Assembly: GCA_051208045.1 (NCBI GenBank)
Contig: JBPJFY010000009.1
Span: 102,304-166,303, forward strand
Direction of reading: 5' to 3'
Length of the DNA stretch: 64,000 nt
Source of the DNA: LZORAL124-50-18 sp051208045
GTDB taxonomy: Bacteria; Pseudomonadota; Gammaproteobacteria; Pseudomonadales; Oleiphilaceae
The notes beneath the pieces were generated by a model, which was not told where the DNA came from, searched no databases, and saw nothing but the letters and a program-made list of their open reading frames with translations. Both the position numbers and the translations under genes were made by a program. Below, piece after piece: positions 7,901 through 17,800 of the stretch; position 1 is the first letter of the stretch; the number at the start of each line of letters is the position of its first letter.

Positions 7901-10156
7901 GTGGTCAATGCCATGGTTGAGTTGACCGAGTATGTCAAACAAGGGGGCTGATCCTGCGTCGCCGGAATAGTGGCGCAGCAGGAGTCGGCCAATAGCGAGG
8001 TGCGTGTGAACGCGCACTGTGTCTGTTAAGGATTCGTAGGCTGCCTGCAGCATGCGATCATGCAAAAACTTACACTGCGGAACGCAGGCCGTGCTGTAGT
8101 GCCCTGTGCCTTCCTCCGCAGGCGCCAGCTGGTCATGATGGCCGCCCATCATGCCAAGAAACCAGTCTCCGCCTTCCTGCACCAGCAGTCCCTCTTTCAG
8201 CGCCGGCCACAAACTTCGGGCGGTGGTAGGCATGTCGAAATCCGCGACGACCGATAACAGTTCCAGGTCAAAGCGTGACCCCACACAGGACGCCAATTGA
8301 AGGAGAGACTGTGTTTCCTGCGGAAGCATCTGCATTTTTTCAAGCATTAGATCGACGACATTGTCTGTGATGGACTCGGCTTCAATGGCGGCCATGTCCC
8401 ACACCCAGTGGCGGGCTTCCAGGTCAAAATTGATCAATCGACGGCTGTAAAGGGTTTTCAGAAACTCAATGGTGAAAAACGGATTGCCGCCCGCCTTGTG
8501 ACTCACCAAGGTCGCCAAGGGTGAAACATCGTCGTGGTTCCGGTGCAATGTATCAACCAGCAATTGGCTGATCTGCTCGACGGGCAACGCACTGAGCGTC
8601 AGTGTGTGTACTTTTTCTTCTCCCAGACTCGTGGCGCGTTGAATCATCTGTAGGGCCGGGTGCCCTGTCTCCACCTCGTTGTCGCGATACGCCACAATCA
8701 GCAGAAAGCGGGCACCGGGTTCTGCCAGTAGCTCGGGCAGCAGGTTCAGTGTGCCCTGGTCTGCCCATTGCAGATCATCAATGAACAACACCCAGGGTTG
8801 GTGCGCGGTGACCACCTGCAGAAAGTGTTGAAACGCCAAATGGAATCTTGCCTGGGTTTCTGTTGCGCCCAGCTGTGGCAGGGGCACCTGTTCTCCCAGT
8901 AAGGTGGTCAGGGCCGGCAGAAAATCGGTCAGTACCCGGCCATGTTCTCCCAATGCAGATTGCAGACGGTGCTTTTCGGCCTGCAGTTGATTCTCCGGCC
9001 AACGCAGGCAGATATTCAGCCAGCTCTGGAGCGCAGATTTAATGGTGGCGTAGGGGGTGTTTTGTTGAAACTGATCAAACTTCCCACTCAGGAATAACGC
9101 CTGGTGCGCTGCGATGGGTTTATGCACTTCATGCACCAGTGCGGACTTACCGATGCCAGAGTATCCAGCCACCGCCAGAAGTCGCGACTCGCCCTGAACG
9201 GCCGCTTCAAACTGGCGAAGTAATTTCGCCTGCTCGGCCTGCCTGCCGTAGAGTTTCTGTGGGATTTGAAAGCGGTTGGAGACATCGTCGCTGCCCAGCG
9301 GGAAAGTCCGAATGGCACCATTGACGTTCAGGTCTTCCCGTGCCCGGCTCAGGTCATGTCGCAAACCCTGTGCACTTTGATAGCGTTCTTCCGCATTTTT
9401 GCTGAGAAGCTTGTCCACCAATGCAGACAGCACCAGAGGCATCTCCGGCCGCACAGCGCTGACCGGTACCTGGGTGACTGCAAGGTGGGCATACACGAGT
9501 CCCAGCGCATCCCTGGCCTCAAATGGACGCTTCCCGGTGAGCAGCTCATAAAAGGTCACGCCCAGTGTGTAGAAGTCCGTGCGGTAATCCAGCGCCCGGT
9601 TCATGCGGCCTGTCTGCTCCGGGGAGAGGTAGGGCAGCAGACCCTCCAGGCTTTCCGGCGCAGCGATCGCAGGTTGCTCCCGGGAGAGCAGGGACGCCAT
9701 GCCGAAATCAATGATCTGCACTTTGAGCGTCTCAGGATTCACAATGCAATTTCCCGGATGCAGATCTTTATGAATCACATGCGCGTGATGAATGACGCTC
9801 AGCGCATCGGCCAGCTGTCGCGCAATAATCAAAAAGTTGCCGACCGGGAGCTGCCCGTGCTCAAACTGCCTGGCGTAGGCCCACATATCTATGCCGCCGA
9901 TATCCTCCATGATTAACCAGGGGCCATCGGCAGCGTCCACCCAGTCGACAGGCCGAACAATGTTTGCGTGCTCGAACTTCAGCAGCAGCTCGTACATGAA
10001 AGCGAGTCGGGAACGGGGCAGCGGGTGCTCCTTGTTCTCGCCGATTGTTCGAAAAATCAGAGGCTTGCCATCCGCCTCCCTGACACCCCGGTACACTTCC
10101 GTTGCGGCGCTCTGATAGAGTTTTTTTGTCAGCGTGTAGCCTTCGGGGGTAGACAT
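4901..10156 (-). CDS. Giant Ser/Thr kinase-ATPase-GAF-histidine kinase, copy 1
   Basis: A protein of about 1,751 residues of the HstK type (Ser/Thr kinase plus AAA ATPase plus histidine kinase). The kinase domain is at 8-275, with catalytic HKDLHPGN and DFG, but the beta-3 lysine position reads LIFR (R36) where the other copies have VILK. A Walker A motif (GYSGIGKS) lies near 329 and Walker B (FIDDLQWAD) near 457. An alpha-helical TPR-like middle follows, then a GAF domain (about 1330-1490), a coiled coil, HisKA with its histidine near 1542 (SVSHDLRSP), and a HATPase with N and G boxes to the end. No membrane segment and no receiver are seen. The frame is open from 10231, but the ATG at 10154-10156 was chosen because a TATACT -10 element lies at 10189-10194, inside the longer version. 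It is divergent from the TonB receptor gene. Confidence 0.9.
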   Translation of the reverse strand: MSTPEGYTLTKKLYQSAATEVYRGVREADGKPLIFRTIGENKEHPLPRSRLAFMYELLLKFEHANIVRPVDWVDAADGPWLIMEDIGGIDMWAYARQFEHGQLPVGNFLIIARQLADALSVIHHAHVIHKDLHPGNCIVNPETLKVQIIDFGMASLLSREQPAIAAPESLEGLLPYLSPEQTGRMNRALDYRTDFYTLGVTFYELLTGKRPFEARDALGLVYAHLAVTQVPVSAVRPEMPLVLSALVDKLLSKNAEERYQSAQGLRHDLSRAREDLNVNGAIRTFPLGSDDVSNRFQIPQKLYGRQAEQAKLLRQFEAAVQGESRLLAVAGYSGIGKSALVHEVHKPIAAHQALFLSGKFDQFQQNTPYATIKSALQSWLNICLRWPENQLQAEKHRLQSALGEHGRVLTDFLPALTTLLGEQVPLPQLGATETQARFHLAFQHFLQVVTAHQPWVLFIDDLQWADQGTLNLLPELLAEPGARFLLIVAYRDNEVETGHPALQMIQRATSLGEEKVHTLTLSALPVEQISQLLVDTLHRNHDDVSPLATLVSHKAGGNPFFTIEFLKTLYSRRLINFDLEARHWVWDMAAIEAESITDNVVDLMLEKMQMLPQETQSLLQLASCVGSRFDLELLSVVADFDMPTTARSLWPALKEGLLVQEGGDWFLGMMGGHHDQLAPAEEGTGHYSTACVPQCKFLHDRMLQAAYESLTDTVRVHTHLAIGRLLLRHYSGDAGSAPLFDILGQLNHGIDHIRAPDELNRLMQLNTRAAEEARNASVWQAANRFAAAGIHALKVLAAQSDTDIWQENYPLCYQLHLLQAECSYLMGQLATSEALYATLTAHTRHATDKAEQCAQRIEQCIGAARYAEGMDFGMQGLTHLGIRIATHPQSRAPDAVNPPALRRLLTLPELTDPTIDLAVHLLVNLGISALILQKHRILGECTTQALALCEQEGVSDLTPIVLHFFAFHKVMEENLALAIEAGEVALALQVRYPQGRKQALMLNGMAIALAPLKGPYADGIRMHEAGFGIGLKNGELARAAVNLANISLYKLIDGSPQSETLDHIDQCLAFCKSRQVFPFHLPITRQFALSLQQNQDHISDDHFTPEQLHVIRQSFFRVYLKFLRLFLAFWAGASDNDLLNRVNETLGEFHSLKSYAITSDFYFTALLIIERALREDQLPEANQWRSWQRIFYTSLTKLNECHSGNHQHKLLILEAEQCRRDGEAFATVAALYRQAIQAAATHGFRQYEALANELYGDYLTEQGCPDLAENPIRRAYQLYQAWECQPRLDNLPKRYPFLIGSRPDARTPSTQKKQSAGHPSEHSHSSNFSRRSETLDIASVIKASQAISGELELPKLVGRVMQAIMENAGAQYGVLVIHQKMGNHTISLIEALIDQPGNRQLLLPHIPMMESSDLPLGLVSVIQRTAQREILANAAEEGSYTEESYIQRKRPKSVLCQPVIYREESVGILYLENNLATGAFTSERLDIIQTLIAQAAISFENARLFEEVSQLNEALERKVIERTRELELANDEVRAFSYSVSHDLRSPIRALKGFSTILQEEHARQLDDSGQVLLGRILAQADKMAELVNGLLDLARVQSREMALEEVDLSAMADEVIGQLRDAKPERAVEVNIQSGLIALGDQRMLMSVMENLINNAWKYTGKTKAARIVFESDRRGGKPVFCVWDNGAGFDMTQVDQLFGTFKRLHTDAQFPGTGIGLATVKRIINRHGGKVWAKAVENEGAKFYFTLGT

Positions 10157-10188
10157 AGGCAGTGGACTTCTGTTGTCATTCGCGTGAA

Positions 10189-10194
10189 AGTATA
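10189..10194 (-). promoter_or_regulatory. Putative -10 element for giant kinase copy 1
   Basis: TATACT on the minus strand, 33 bases before the chosen ATG. The same CTATACT string occurs upstream of copies 2, 3 and 4. No good -35 hexamer is visible. Confidence 0.5.
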
Positions 10195-10213
10195 GCGGTA
10201 CAAAAAAATGTCC

Positions 10214-10219
10214 TATACT
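10214..10219 (+). promoter_or_regulatory. Putative -10 element for TonB-dependent receptor
   Basis: CTATACT on the plus strand, about 80 bases before the receptor ATG. It mirrors the -10 element of the divergent kinase gene (AGTATA, 19 bases, TATACT), so the two promoters overlap and may be controlled together. Confidence 0.45.
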
Positions 10220-10299
10220 TCCTCTTGGCATAGAAAAATAAAACAGACTATGAATCTGCCAGAAAGTCTCTTGACTGGCAATACTCGGGAAAGCACCTC

Positions 10300-12471
10300 A
10301 TGCGTAGAAACCCTCTCTCTCTCGCCATAGCATTATCGTTGGCGGGCAGCGGAATGACACCCAGTGTGGCTGTCGCACAGGATCCAGTGCCAGCGACGGA
10401 ACACGCCTCCAAGTTTCGGGATGTGGTGGTGGTCACGGCCACCAAAGAAGGCGAAGTGAATCTGCAGGAGGTGCCGGCGTCCATTACGGTGTTCGGCGAG
10501 GAGCAGTTGGCGGCGGCAGGCATGAACAACATCGAAGACCTGAAAGCCGCCACTCCGGGTCTCAATGTGACGCGGAACGGGCAGGCAACGCGCCTCTACA
10601 TGCGGGGTATTGGCACAAACCTCGATTTTATCGGTTCCGATCCCAGTGTCACCGTGCATCAGGATGGCATCTATCAGTCGCGCACAACCACGGTCCTTAC
10701 GGAGTTTCTGGGGGTTGACCGGGTGGAAGTACTGCGTGGGCCGCAGGGCACCCTGTATGGCCGGAATTCAACCGGAGGCACAATCAACGTGATCTCCAGT
10801 TTGCCCCAGAGCGAAAGCGAAGCGAAAGTCGGTATTGAAATCGGTAATCTGGGCAAGCGCAGCGTCATGGCGTCGGCAGGCGGTGCATTGGGTGATGATG
10901 ACATTATGGGCAACATCGCTCTGTTGATGACCGAGCACGACCCGTACGTGGACATCGCCGGTGCCAGTGCAGAAGATGGCCTGTTCGACGACGAAACGCT
11001 GGGGGCCAAAGGTGCACTGCGCTTCCTGATCGGAGACGATGGCGAACTGATCGTGCGTGCCGATTACGGTGATTCCGATCGGTCGTCCGGCGCGTACAAG
11101 CCCACGGGATTGACGACGACCGGGCAACCCGCACCGCTGGCGGGGCTGCTGGATTTGCCCTCAGACCCCTGGACCATGAACATTTCCTACAACGATCCAT
11201 TCCTGGAATTGACGGATTGGGGAACGTCTGCCGAACTGAAGTGGCGCTTGAGCGAGCGCTTCTCAATCACATCGTTGACCGGCTATCGTGACATGGCGTT
11301 TCATACCATTGAAGACACCGACGGCAGCAATCTGGCGGTGCTGTTTACCGAGCTGGAGGACGATCAGGATCAGTTCTCCGAGGAGATTCGACTGAACTAC
11401 AAGAGCGATCAGCTCAAGTGGGTACTGGGGGTCTACTATCTGGCAGAGGACCATGGCACCAACACGACGGTGAATGTGGAAGGTCCGGGTCTGCAGAATC
11501 GATTTACCGCCAGTAACGATACCACGGCATTTGCCGTATTCTCGCAAGCGACTTACGCCGTAACGACCAAGCTGAACACAACGTTGGGCTTGCGCTACAG
11601 CCAGGAAGAAAAAGAGTTTAACAACGTGAATCAGTTGTTGAGCGCGGCCAGCGGTGCTCAGCTCAACGGCTTCGAAGTGAAGCAGACCGCCGACTGGGAT
11701 TCCTGGAGCCCGAAAGTCGGGGTCGACTACACCTGGGCATCGGGGAAAATGGTGTATGCCTCGCTCAGTCGAGGATTCAAAAGCGGAGGATTCAACCTGA
11801 CCGCCAGCGATGCCCGGTTTGATCCGGAATATGTGTGGGCGTATGAAGCGGGCTTCAAGCTGGATTTGATCGACAGGGAGCTGCGATCCAACATTGCCTT
11901 TTTCTATTACGACTATACCGATTTGCAGGTGTCTGACTTTACCCGTCCCGGCGTGTTGTCCATTACCAATGCCGCTGATGCGGTCATTCAGGGAGTGGAG
12001 ATTGAGAATCAGTGGGCCCCGAACTATGACTGGGTGTTTGAACTGAACTACGCTTACCTGGATGCCGAATACGACACCTATTTCGCACCCAATGGTGCCA
12101 CGGTCGTGGATGTGTCCGGCAATCGGCTGAATGCGGCGCCGCGTCATAAGGTGAGTCTGGCTGCTCAGTATTATCAATCTCTGGATGTCGGCACCCTGAG
12201 TTATCGGCTCGAATGGTTTTGGCAGGATCAGCAGTTTTTTACCGCGTTTAATCAATCCGTGTCCTCTCAAAGCGCGTATGGCCTGGTGAATGCCCGGGTC
12301 AGCTATTTCTCGGCAGACGAAAAATGGGAAGTGCAGGCCTATGGGGAAAATTTGGGTGACAAGGCGTATTCGACCTCAAGCCGGGAGTTTCCTGCGACCT
12401 CTGTTGGTGTCACTAAAGACATCAATCCCCCGCGTACCTTTGGGGCAAAACTGGTGTATCACTTTTTATAG
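10300..12471 (+). CDS. TonB-dependent outer membrane receptor
   Basis: A 723-residue protein. A signal peptide (about 1-26, ending AVAQ) is followed by a TonB box-like DVVVVTATK and a plug domain with the conserved VEVLRGPQGTLYGRNSTGG near residue 145. The rest is a beta-barrel that ends in the expected aromatic (KLVYHFL). TonB receptors import large scarce substrates such as siderophores, heme or oligosaccharides. The plug style (TLYGRNSTGGTINVIS) is that of the broad family often annotated as iron or carbohydrate receptors, so the substrate is open. It is divergent from giant kinase copy 1 and upstream of copy 2. A link to uptake of the product of the NRPS-PKS 17 kb away is possible but not supported by anything direct. 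Confidence 0.9.
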   Translation: MRRNPLSLAIALSLAGSGMTPSVAVAQDPVPATEHASKFRDVVVVTATKEGEVNLQEVPASITVFGEEQLAAAGMNNIEDLKAATPGLNVTRNGQATRLYMRGIGTNLDFIGSDPSVTVHQDGIYQSRTTTVLTEFLGVDRVEVLRGPQGTLYGRNSTGGTINVISSLPQSESEAKVGIEIGNLGKRSVMASAGGALGDDDIMGNIALLMTEHDPYVDIAGASAEDGLFDDETLGAKGALRFLIGDDGELIVRADYGDSDRSSGAYKPTGLTTTGQPAPLAGLLDLPSDPWTMNISYNDPFLELTDWGTSAELKWRLSERFSITSLTGYRDMAFHTIEDTDGSNLAVLFTELEDDQDQFSEEIRLNYKSDQLKWVLGVYYLAEDHGTNTTVNVEGPGLQNRFTASNDTTAFAVFSQATYAVTTKLNTTLGLRYSQEEKEFNNVNQLLSAASGAQLNGFEVKQTADWDSWSPKVGVDYTWASGKMVYASLSRGFKSGGFNLTASDARFDPEYVWAYEAGFKLDLIDRELRSNIAFFYYDYTDLQVSDFTRPGVLSITNAADAVIQGVEIENQWAPNYDWVFELNYAYLDAEYDTYFAPNGATVVDVSGNRLNAAPRHKVSLAAQYYQSLDVGTLSYRLEWFWQDQQFFTAFNQSVSSQSAYGLVNARVSYFSADEKWEVQAYGENLGDKAYSTSSREFPATSVGVTKDINPPRTFGAKLVYHFL

Positions 12472-12535
12472 GGCATCACTTACAGGGTATCACGCGCGCT
12501 CGCGTCATCCCTGCTGAGTAGACGGAATTTCCAGC

Positions 12536-12541
12536 TATACT
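12536..12541 (+). promoter_or_regulatory. Putative -10 element for giant kinase copy 2
   Basis: GCTATACTG upstream of copy 2. Because it ends at 12541, a GTG start at 12542 would precede the transcription start, which supports the TTG at 12572 as the true start. Confidence 0.5.
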
Positions 12542-12552
12542 GTGGGAAACTC

Positions 12553-14844
12553 CGTCACTCAGGGCCAGCCATTGTCATTCACGCTTTCCGATTACCAGAT
12601 TACCGCCACGTTGTTCAGTAACGAGCGCACGGCGGTCAAACGCGCCGTGCGAGCGTCCGACGGCCATTCCGTGATTTTGAAGCAGCTGGTGGCCGCGTAT
12701 CCCCAGCCCGGGCATCTGGCGCGGTTTTCCTTTGGCTATGAAGTGCTGAGCAAATTTCAGCACCCCAACATCGTGCGTCCCCTGGCGTGGTTGAGCGGTC
12801 AGGAGGACCACCTGCCCACCATGGTACTGGAAGACAAGCACAGCGAAGACCTGTTCCGCTATCTGCAGCGCTTTGAGGATCACCGCCTGCCGCTGGAAAC
12901 CTTTCTGGACATGGCCGTACAACTGGCGGAAGCCTTGAGCGTCGTGCACTACAACCAGGTGATCCACAAAGATTTACACCCCGGCAACATCCTCATCAAC
13001 CCGGTCACCGGGCTGACCCAGCTCACCGACTTTGGCCTGGCCTCGCTGCTCTCCCGCGAACAGCCGGTACTGGAAACCCCGGAAAAGCTCGAAGGGGTGC
13101 TGGCGTATATCTCGCCCGAACAAACCGGGCGCATGAACCGCGCACTGGACTACCGCTCGGACTTCTACACCCTGGGATGCACGTTCTACCACCTGCTCAG
13201 CGGCCACCCGCCCTTCAGTGCCGAGGATGCCCTCGGACTTGTTCACGCCCACATCGCGAGACAGCAGCCCCCGCTCACCGAGCACCGGCCGGATATGCCG
13301 CAGGTGCTTTCGGACATCATCGACAAACTGCTCAACAAAACCGCCGAAGAACGCTACCAAAGTGCCCTGGGCTTAAAAAAAGACCTGGAAAAAGTACAGT
13401 TCGCCCTGGCCAGCAACAAACCCATCCCCGAATTCCCGCTGGGCATGGAAGACATCTCGGATCGCTTTCAGGTGCCCCAGAAACTCTATGGCCGGGCCGA
13501 CGAAGTCGACCTGCTGATGAAACGCTTCTTCAGCGCCGCCGGCGGCAAACCCCGCATGCTCGCGATTGCCGGCTACTCCGGCATCGGCAAATCTGCCCTG
13601 GTGCACGAAGTACACAAGCCCATCGCCGCCTACAACGGCCTGTTCTGTGCGGGCAAATTTGACCAGTTTCAGAAGAACGTCCCGTACTCCGCACTGCAAA
13701 CCGCCCTCAAGGGCTGGATACAACACACCCTGTCCCTCACGGAACAGCGACTGACCGAAAAACGCGACCACCTGCAGAACGCGTTGGGCAGTAACGCCCG
13801 GGTCCTCATCGACTTTATGCCGGAGTTCGAACTGGTACTGGGCAACCTGCCGCCGGTCGCCACCCTCGGAGCGGACGAAACCCAGAACCGGTTTCATCTG
13901 GTGTTTCAACAGTTTGTGAAAACCATCACCCATGAACGCCCTCTGGTGCTGTTCATCGACGACATCCAATGGGCGGATCGCGGCACGCTGAACCTGCTTC
14001 CCCTGCTCATGAGTGAAGAAGGCTGTCGGTTACTGGTCATCGTCGCCTACCGCGACAACGAAGTGGACGCCAGCCACCCGGCCATCCACACCCTGACCCA
14101 GATCGAACAGGCACCCTCGGCAGCGGGAGAACTGAGTCGCATTACCCTGGGGCCCTTGCCCGAATCGGAAGTCTCCCAGCTGCTGCAGGATGCCCTGCAC
14201 CGGCCCGCCAACGAAGTGGCCCCCCTGGTCGCCCTGGTGCATGCCAAAACCGCGGGCAACCCGTTTTTCATCGGCGAATTTCTCAAAACCCTGTACACCG
14301 AAAAACTGCTGGATTTCGACCTGACCCGACAACGCTGGGTGTGGACCATCGCCGACATCGACGCCAAAGGCATCACCGACAACGTGGTGGACCTGATGCT
14401 GGGCAAAATGGCCCTGCTTCCGACCGACACGCAGGAAATCATCCAACTGGCGGCTTGTGTGGGCAGCCGGTTTGATCTGGACATGCTGGCCAAGGTGGCG
14501 GAACTGCCCCTGACGGTGGTCACACGCAAGCTCTGGCCGGCGTTACGGGATGGTTTGCTGCTGCAGGACGGGGGAGACTGGTATCTGGGCTGGGTGGAAC
14601 AAAGTGCGGAACAACAACCGATGCGCACCGAAGCTGACCACGTGCTGTCGCAGTCCTCGCCCATGTCGCCACAGTGCAGGTTTCTGCACGACCGCATGTT
14701 GCAGGCGGCGTACCAGAGTATGTCGGAGGACAAGCGGCAGCACACACATCTGCGGGTGGGGCGGTTGTTGTTCATGGGGCGCTCAGTGGAAACTTTGAGC
14801 AACACCGAGTGCTTTGACATTACCGAACAACTCAATCACGCGCA
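12553..14844 (+). repeat. Near-identical direct repeat, first copy (kinase and ATPase modules)
   Basis: About 2,292 bases match 18613-20904 with an offset of 6,060. By eye there are 12 single-base differences: one at 14165 (serine to threonine) and 11 in the last 295 bases (14551-14806), almost all silent. The match begins 19 bases before the TTG start, so it includes the ribosome binding site, and stops sharply at the start of the TPR-like region. Confidence 0.95.
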
Positions 14845-17800
14845 GCCGTTGTTGACTCAGCGTGCAGAGCGGATCAGCCTGATGCATCTGAATTTACGCT
14901 CGGCCACTCTCGCTAAAACGGCCAGTGTGTGGCACGCCGCCGAGGAGTATGCGATCAAAGGGATTGCCCTGTTGCCCGACGATAGTTGGCGGACCCATTA
15001 CGACGAAAGTGTTGCCCTCTATGAAATCAAGGCGGATTGTGCCTATTTGCAGGGGCATCCGGAAGAAGCCGATCACGGGTATCAGCAGCTTCTTACGCAT
15101 GTGAAGGATGATCTTGCCCGAGCGCAGTTATGCGCCACGCGCTTGATTCAGGGGATCGGGAAGGGCGACTTTGCGAACAGCATTGCCTATGGAAAACAGG
15201 CACTGGCGTACCTCGGTATGCCTATGCCCGAGGACATCGCCGCCTGTCAAGCCGCGGTGGCGGAGGCGGCTCACTTCATTCAGGCCAACGTGTCGCAGTA
15301 TAAGTCAATGGCGGAAAGTTTACCGGAAATGACCGACCAGACGCTGCTGGTCGCCATGAGCGTGTTTCCCAACCTGTCCTCGGTTTATCTCGTTGGTAAC
15401 GACCGGGCTGCGAGTAACTATTGTGCGGTTGTGGGCACAGCAGCACTGCTTCGTGGTGGTGTGTCGGATTTGTCGGTATTGCAGCTTGCCAGCTTCGCAG
15501 CGTATTTGCAGCGCATTGGGCAGGCGGAAGAAGCCTATGCAGTGGCTTCCCAGGCGTTATCGCTGTCACGCAGACGCACCTGCCTGCAGATCGCCAATGC
15601 CTATAACCTGGTTGGCGTGTTGGTGTGGTACAACGCATCGACATTACAGGATTGTGCCCGGCTACAGATTGAGGGGTATGAGAAGGGGCTGGAGCAAGGA
15701 GAAATCGGCCGGGGGTTGATCAGTTATTGCAGCTCCATGATCACTGAATCCTCGATTGGTGTGCCGCTTGCTCAAATGTATGAAAAATCCCTCCTCATTT
15801 GTGACTTGTTGCAGAAAAAAGCCATTTTTCATCCCGGCGGGGTGATCTTCCGGCACTATGCGCACGCGCTGCTGACGGGCGGTCGCGCTGCAGAGAGTGG
15901 GTTGGCTTATGAACATTTTGAGCCCGCTGTGGCACAGCTCATCGAGAACAGCTTTCATCGGATTTACTTCCTGCACTTACGGGCCTCGGTAGCTTTTTGG
16001 GCAGGCGCACCCGACCAGGCACTCAAAGAATGTCGTGTGTTAGATGCGACAGAACACAGCCTGCAAGCGGTTCTGCTCGAAGTGGATCATCCCTTCCTGT
16101 TTGCCTTGCTGCTGATGCAGCGGTCGGAAGTGTCGGACGCAGACCTCCGGAAAGCGACCGACGCGAGAGCAAAAATCAAACGCTATGCCGAATTGAATCC
16201 CCGGATGTTTCTCCACAAGCATGCGCTGCTGGAAGCGCTGTGTGCACAGCAGGCTAATGCGACACTTGATGTGGTGTGTGCACTTTACAAACAGGCTATC
16301 GATGCTGCCAGCAGCGCAGGGATCTTCCCTGATCATGCGTTGGCGTGTGAATATTTTGCTCGTTACTGGCAAGAGAAAGGCTATGTGGAAGTGGCGCAAA
16401 CCTATTATCAGGAAGCGATGGCCTCCTATCGGTACTGGGGGTGTGTGCCACGCATCGAGGCCATGCTGGACCGATTGACGGAAACGCGAGGCCGCCAGGC
16501 CAAACCCGTAATTACCGGCAGTGTACGCACCCACTCGGATGTGCCGGCAGCCACGGCATCCCTGGATATGGTCGCACTTATGAAATCGGCCCAGTTGATT
16601 TCAAGCGAACTCGACATCACACGCCTGTCCGGACAGGTTCTCCATGTGATTATGGAGACGGTAGGTGCTTCAAAATCCGCGCTGATTTTCGCTCTGAAGA
16701 GTGGCCCCCAGATTGTTGAGTTGCTGGATGGGGCGAAGGAACAGGTTAGCCCGCAATCACCGGTGCCGCTGGAAACCAGTTCCGTGCTTCCGCAGAGTGT
16801 TGTTCGTTTTGTCTTACACAGCGAGTCGATGGTCAGTTTGACCGATGTGCAAGACACCCATGCATTTTCATCAGACGCCTATTTGCGACGCTCTGCGCCA
16901 CGATCCGTGCTCTGTATGCCGATGAGTTATCGAGACAAAATCCTGGGTGCCCTGTATCTGGAAAACCAGCTGGCACCCAATGCGTTTACTCCGGACCGGT
17001 TGGATGCCATTCAGCTGTTGTTGGCCCAAACGGTGATTTCTCTCGAAAACGCGCAGCTGTTCAAGGAAGTGTCCGGCCTGAACGAACAATTGGAGCAGAA
17101 AGTCCAACTGCGTACACGGGAACTGAGCGGCGCCATGGCTCAGCTGGAGAGTCTGAACGAGGAATTGAAAGACTTCAGCTACAGTGTTTCTCATGATTTG
17201 CGTGCGCCGTTGCGGGTGTTAAACGGCTTCAGCCGGACACTGTTGGACGAGTATGGCGACAAGTTGGATGAACAGGCGAAGATGATCATTTCCCGCATCG
17301 AGATTAACGCGATACTCATGAATGAACGTGTGCAGGGCCTGTTGGAGTTGTCCCGTATTCAGAGGAGAGAGGTCGTTAGAGAGCCCCTGAATCTGTCGGC
17401 CATGGTAGAGGATGTCTATGCGCGGATGCGAGAGCGCTTTCCTTTGCAGAACGTTCACATGAGCATTCAACCCGGGGCGCAAACAGTGGCTGATCACCGA
17501 TTGCTGTACTCAGTGTTGGAAAACCTGATCAGCAATGCCTGGAAGTACAGTGCTAAGCAGCCAATCTCTGAAGTCAGTTTTGGCTGGTTTACCTACAGCG
17601 AAGACCCGCTGCAAAGCGGAGTAGGGAAGGTGCCTCAGCATTTGTCGAAGGGGGCGCAGATCTATTTCGTGAAAGATAACGGTGTAGGATTCAACATGGC
17701 CCGCTCGGAAGGGCTGTTTTTACGCTTTCAGCGCCTGCACTCCAGTAAAGAATTTGAGGGCTCGGGCGTAGGGCTCGCCACCGCGAAACGCGCGCTGGAA

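Noticed and set aside
11263..12270. A 335-codon open frame opposite the TonB receptor, and a similar 368-codon one at 24563-25669 opposite copy 4
   Set aside because: Shadow frames of GC-rich genes; no domain and no ribosome binding site.
12542..12571. GTG start for giant kinase copy 2
   Set aside because: It directly abuts the -10 element, and copy 3 can only start at the equivalent of 12572.
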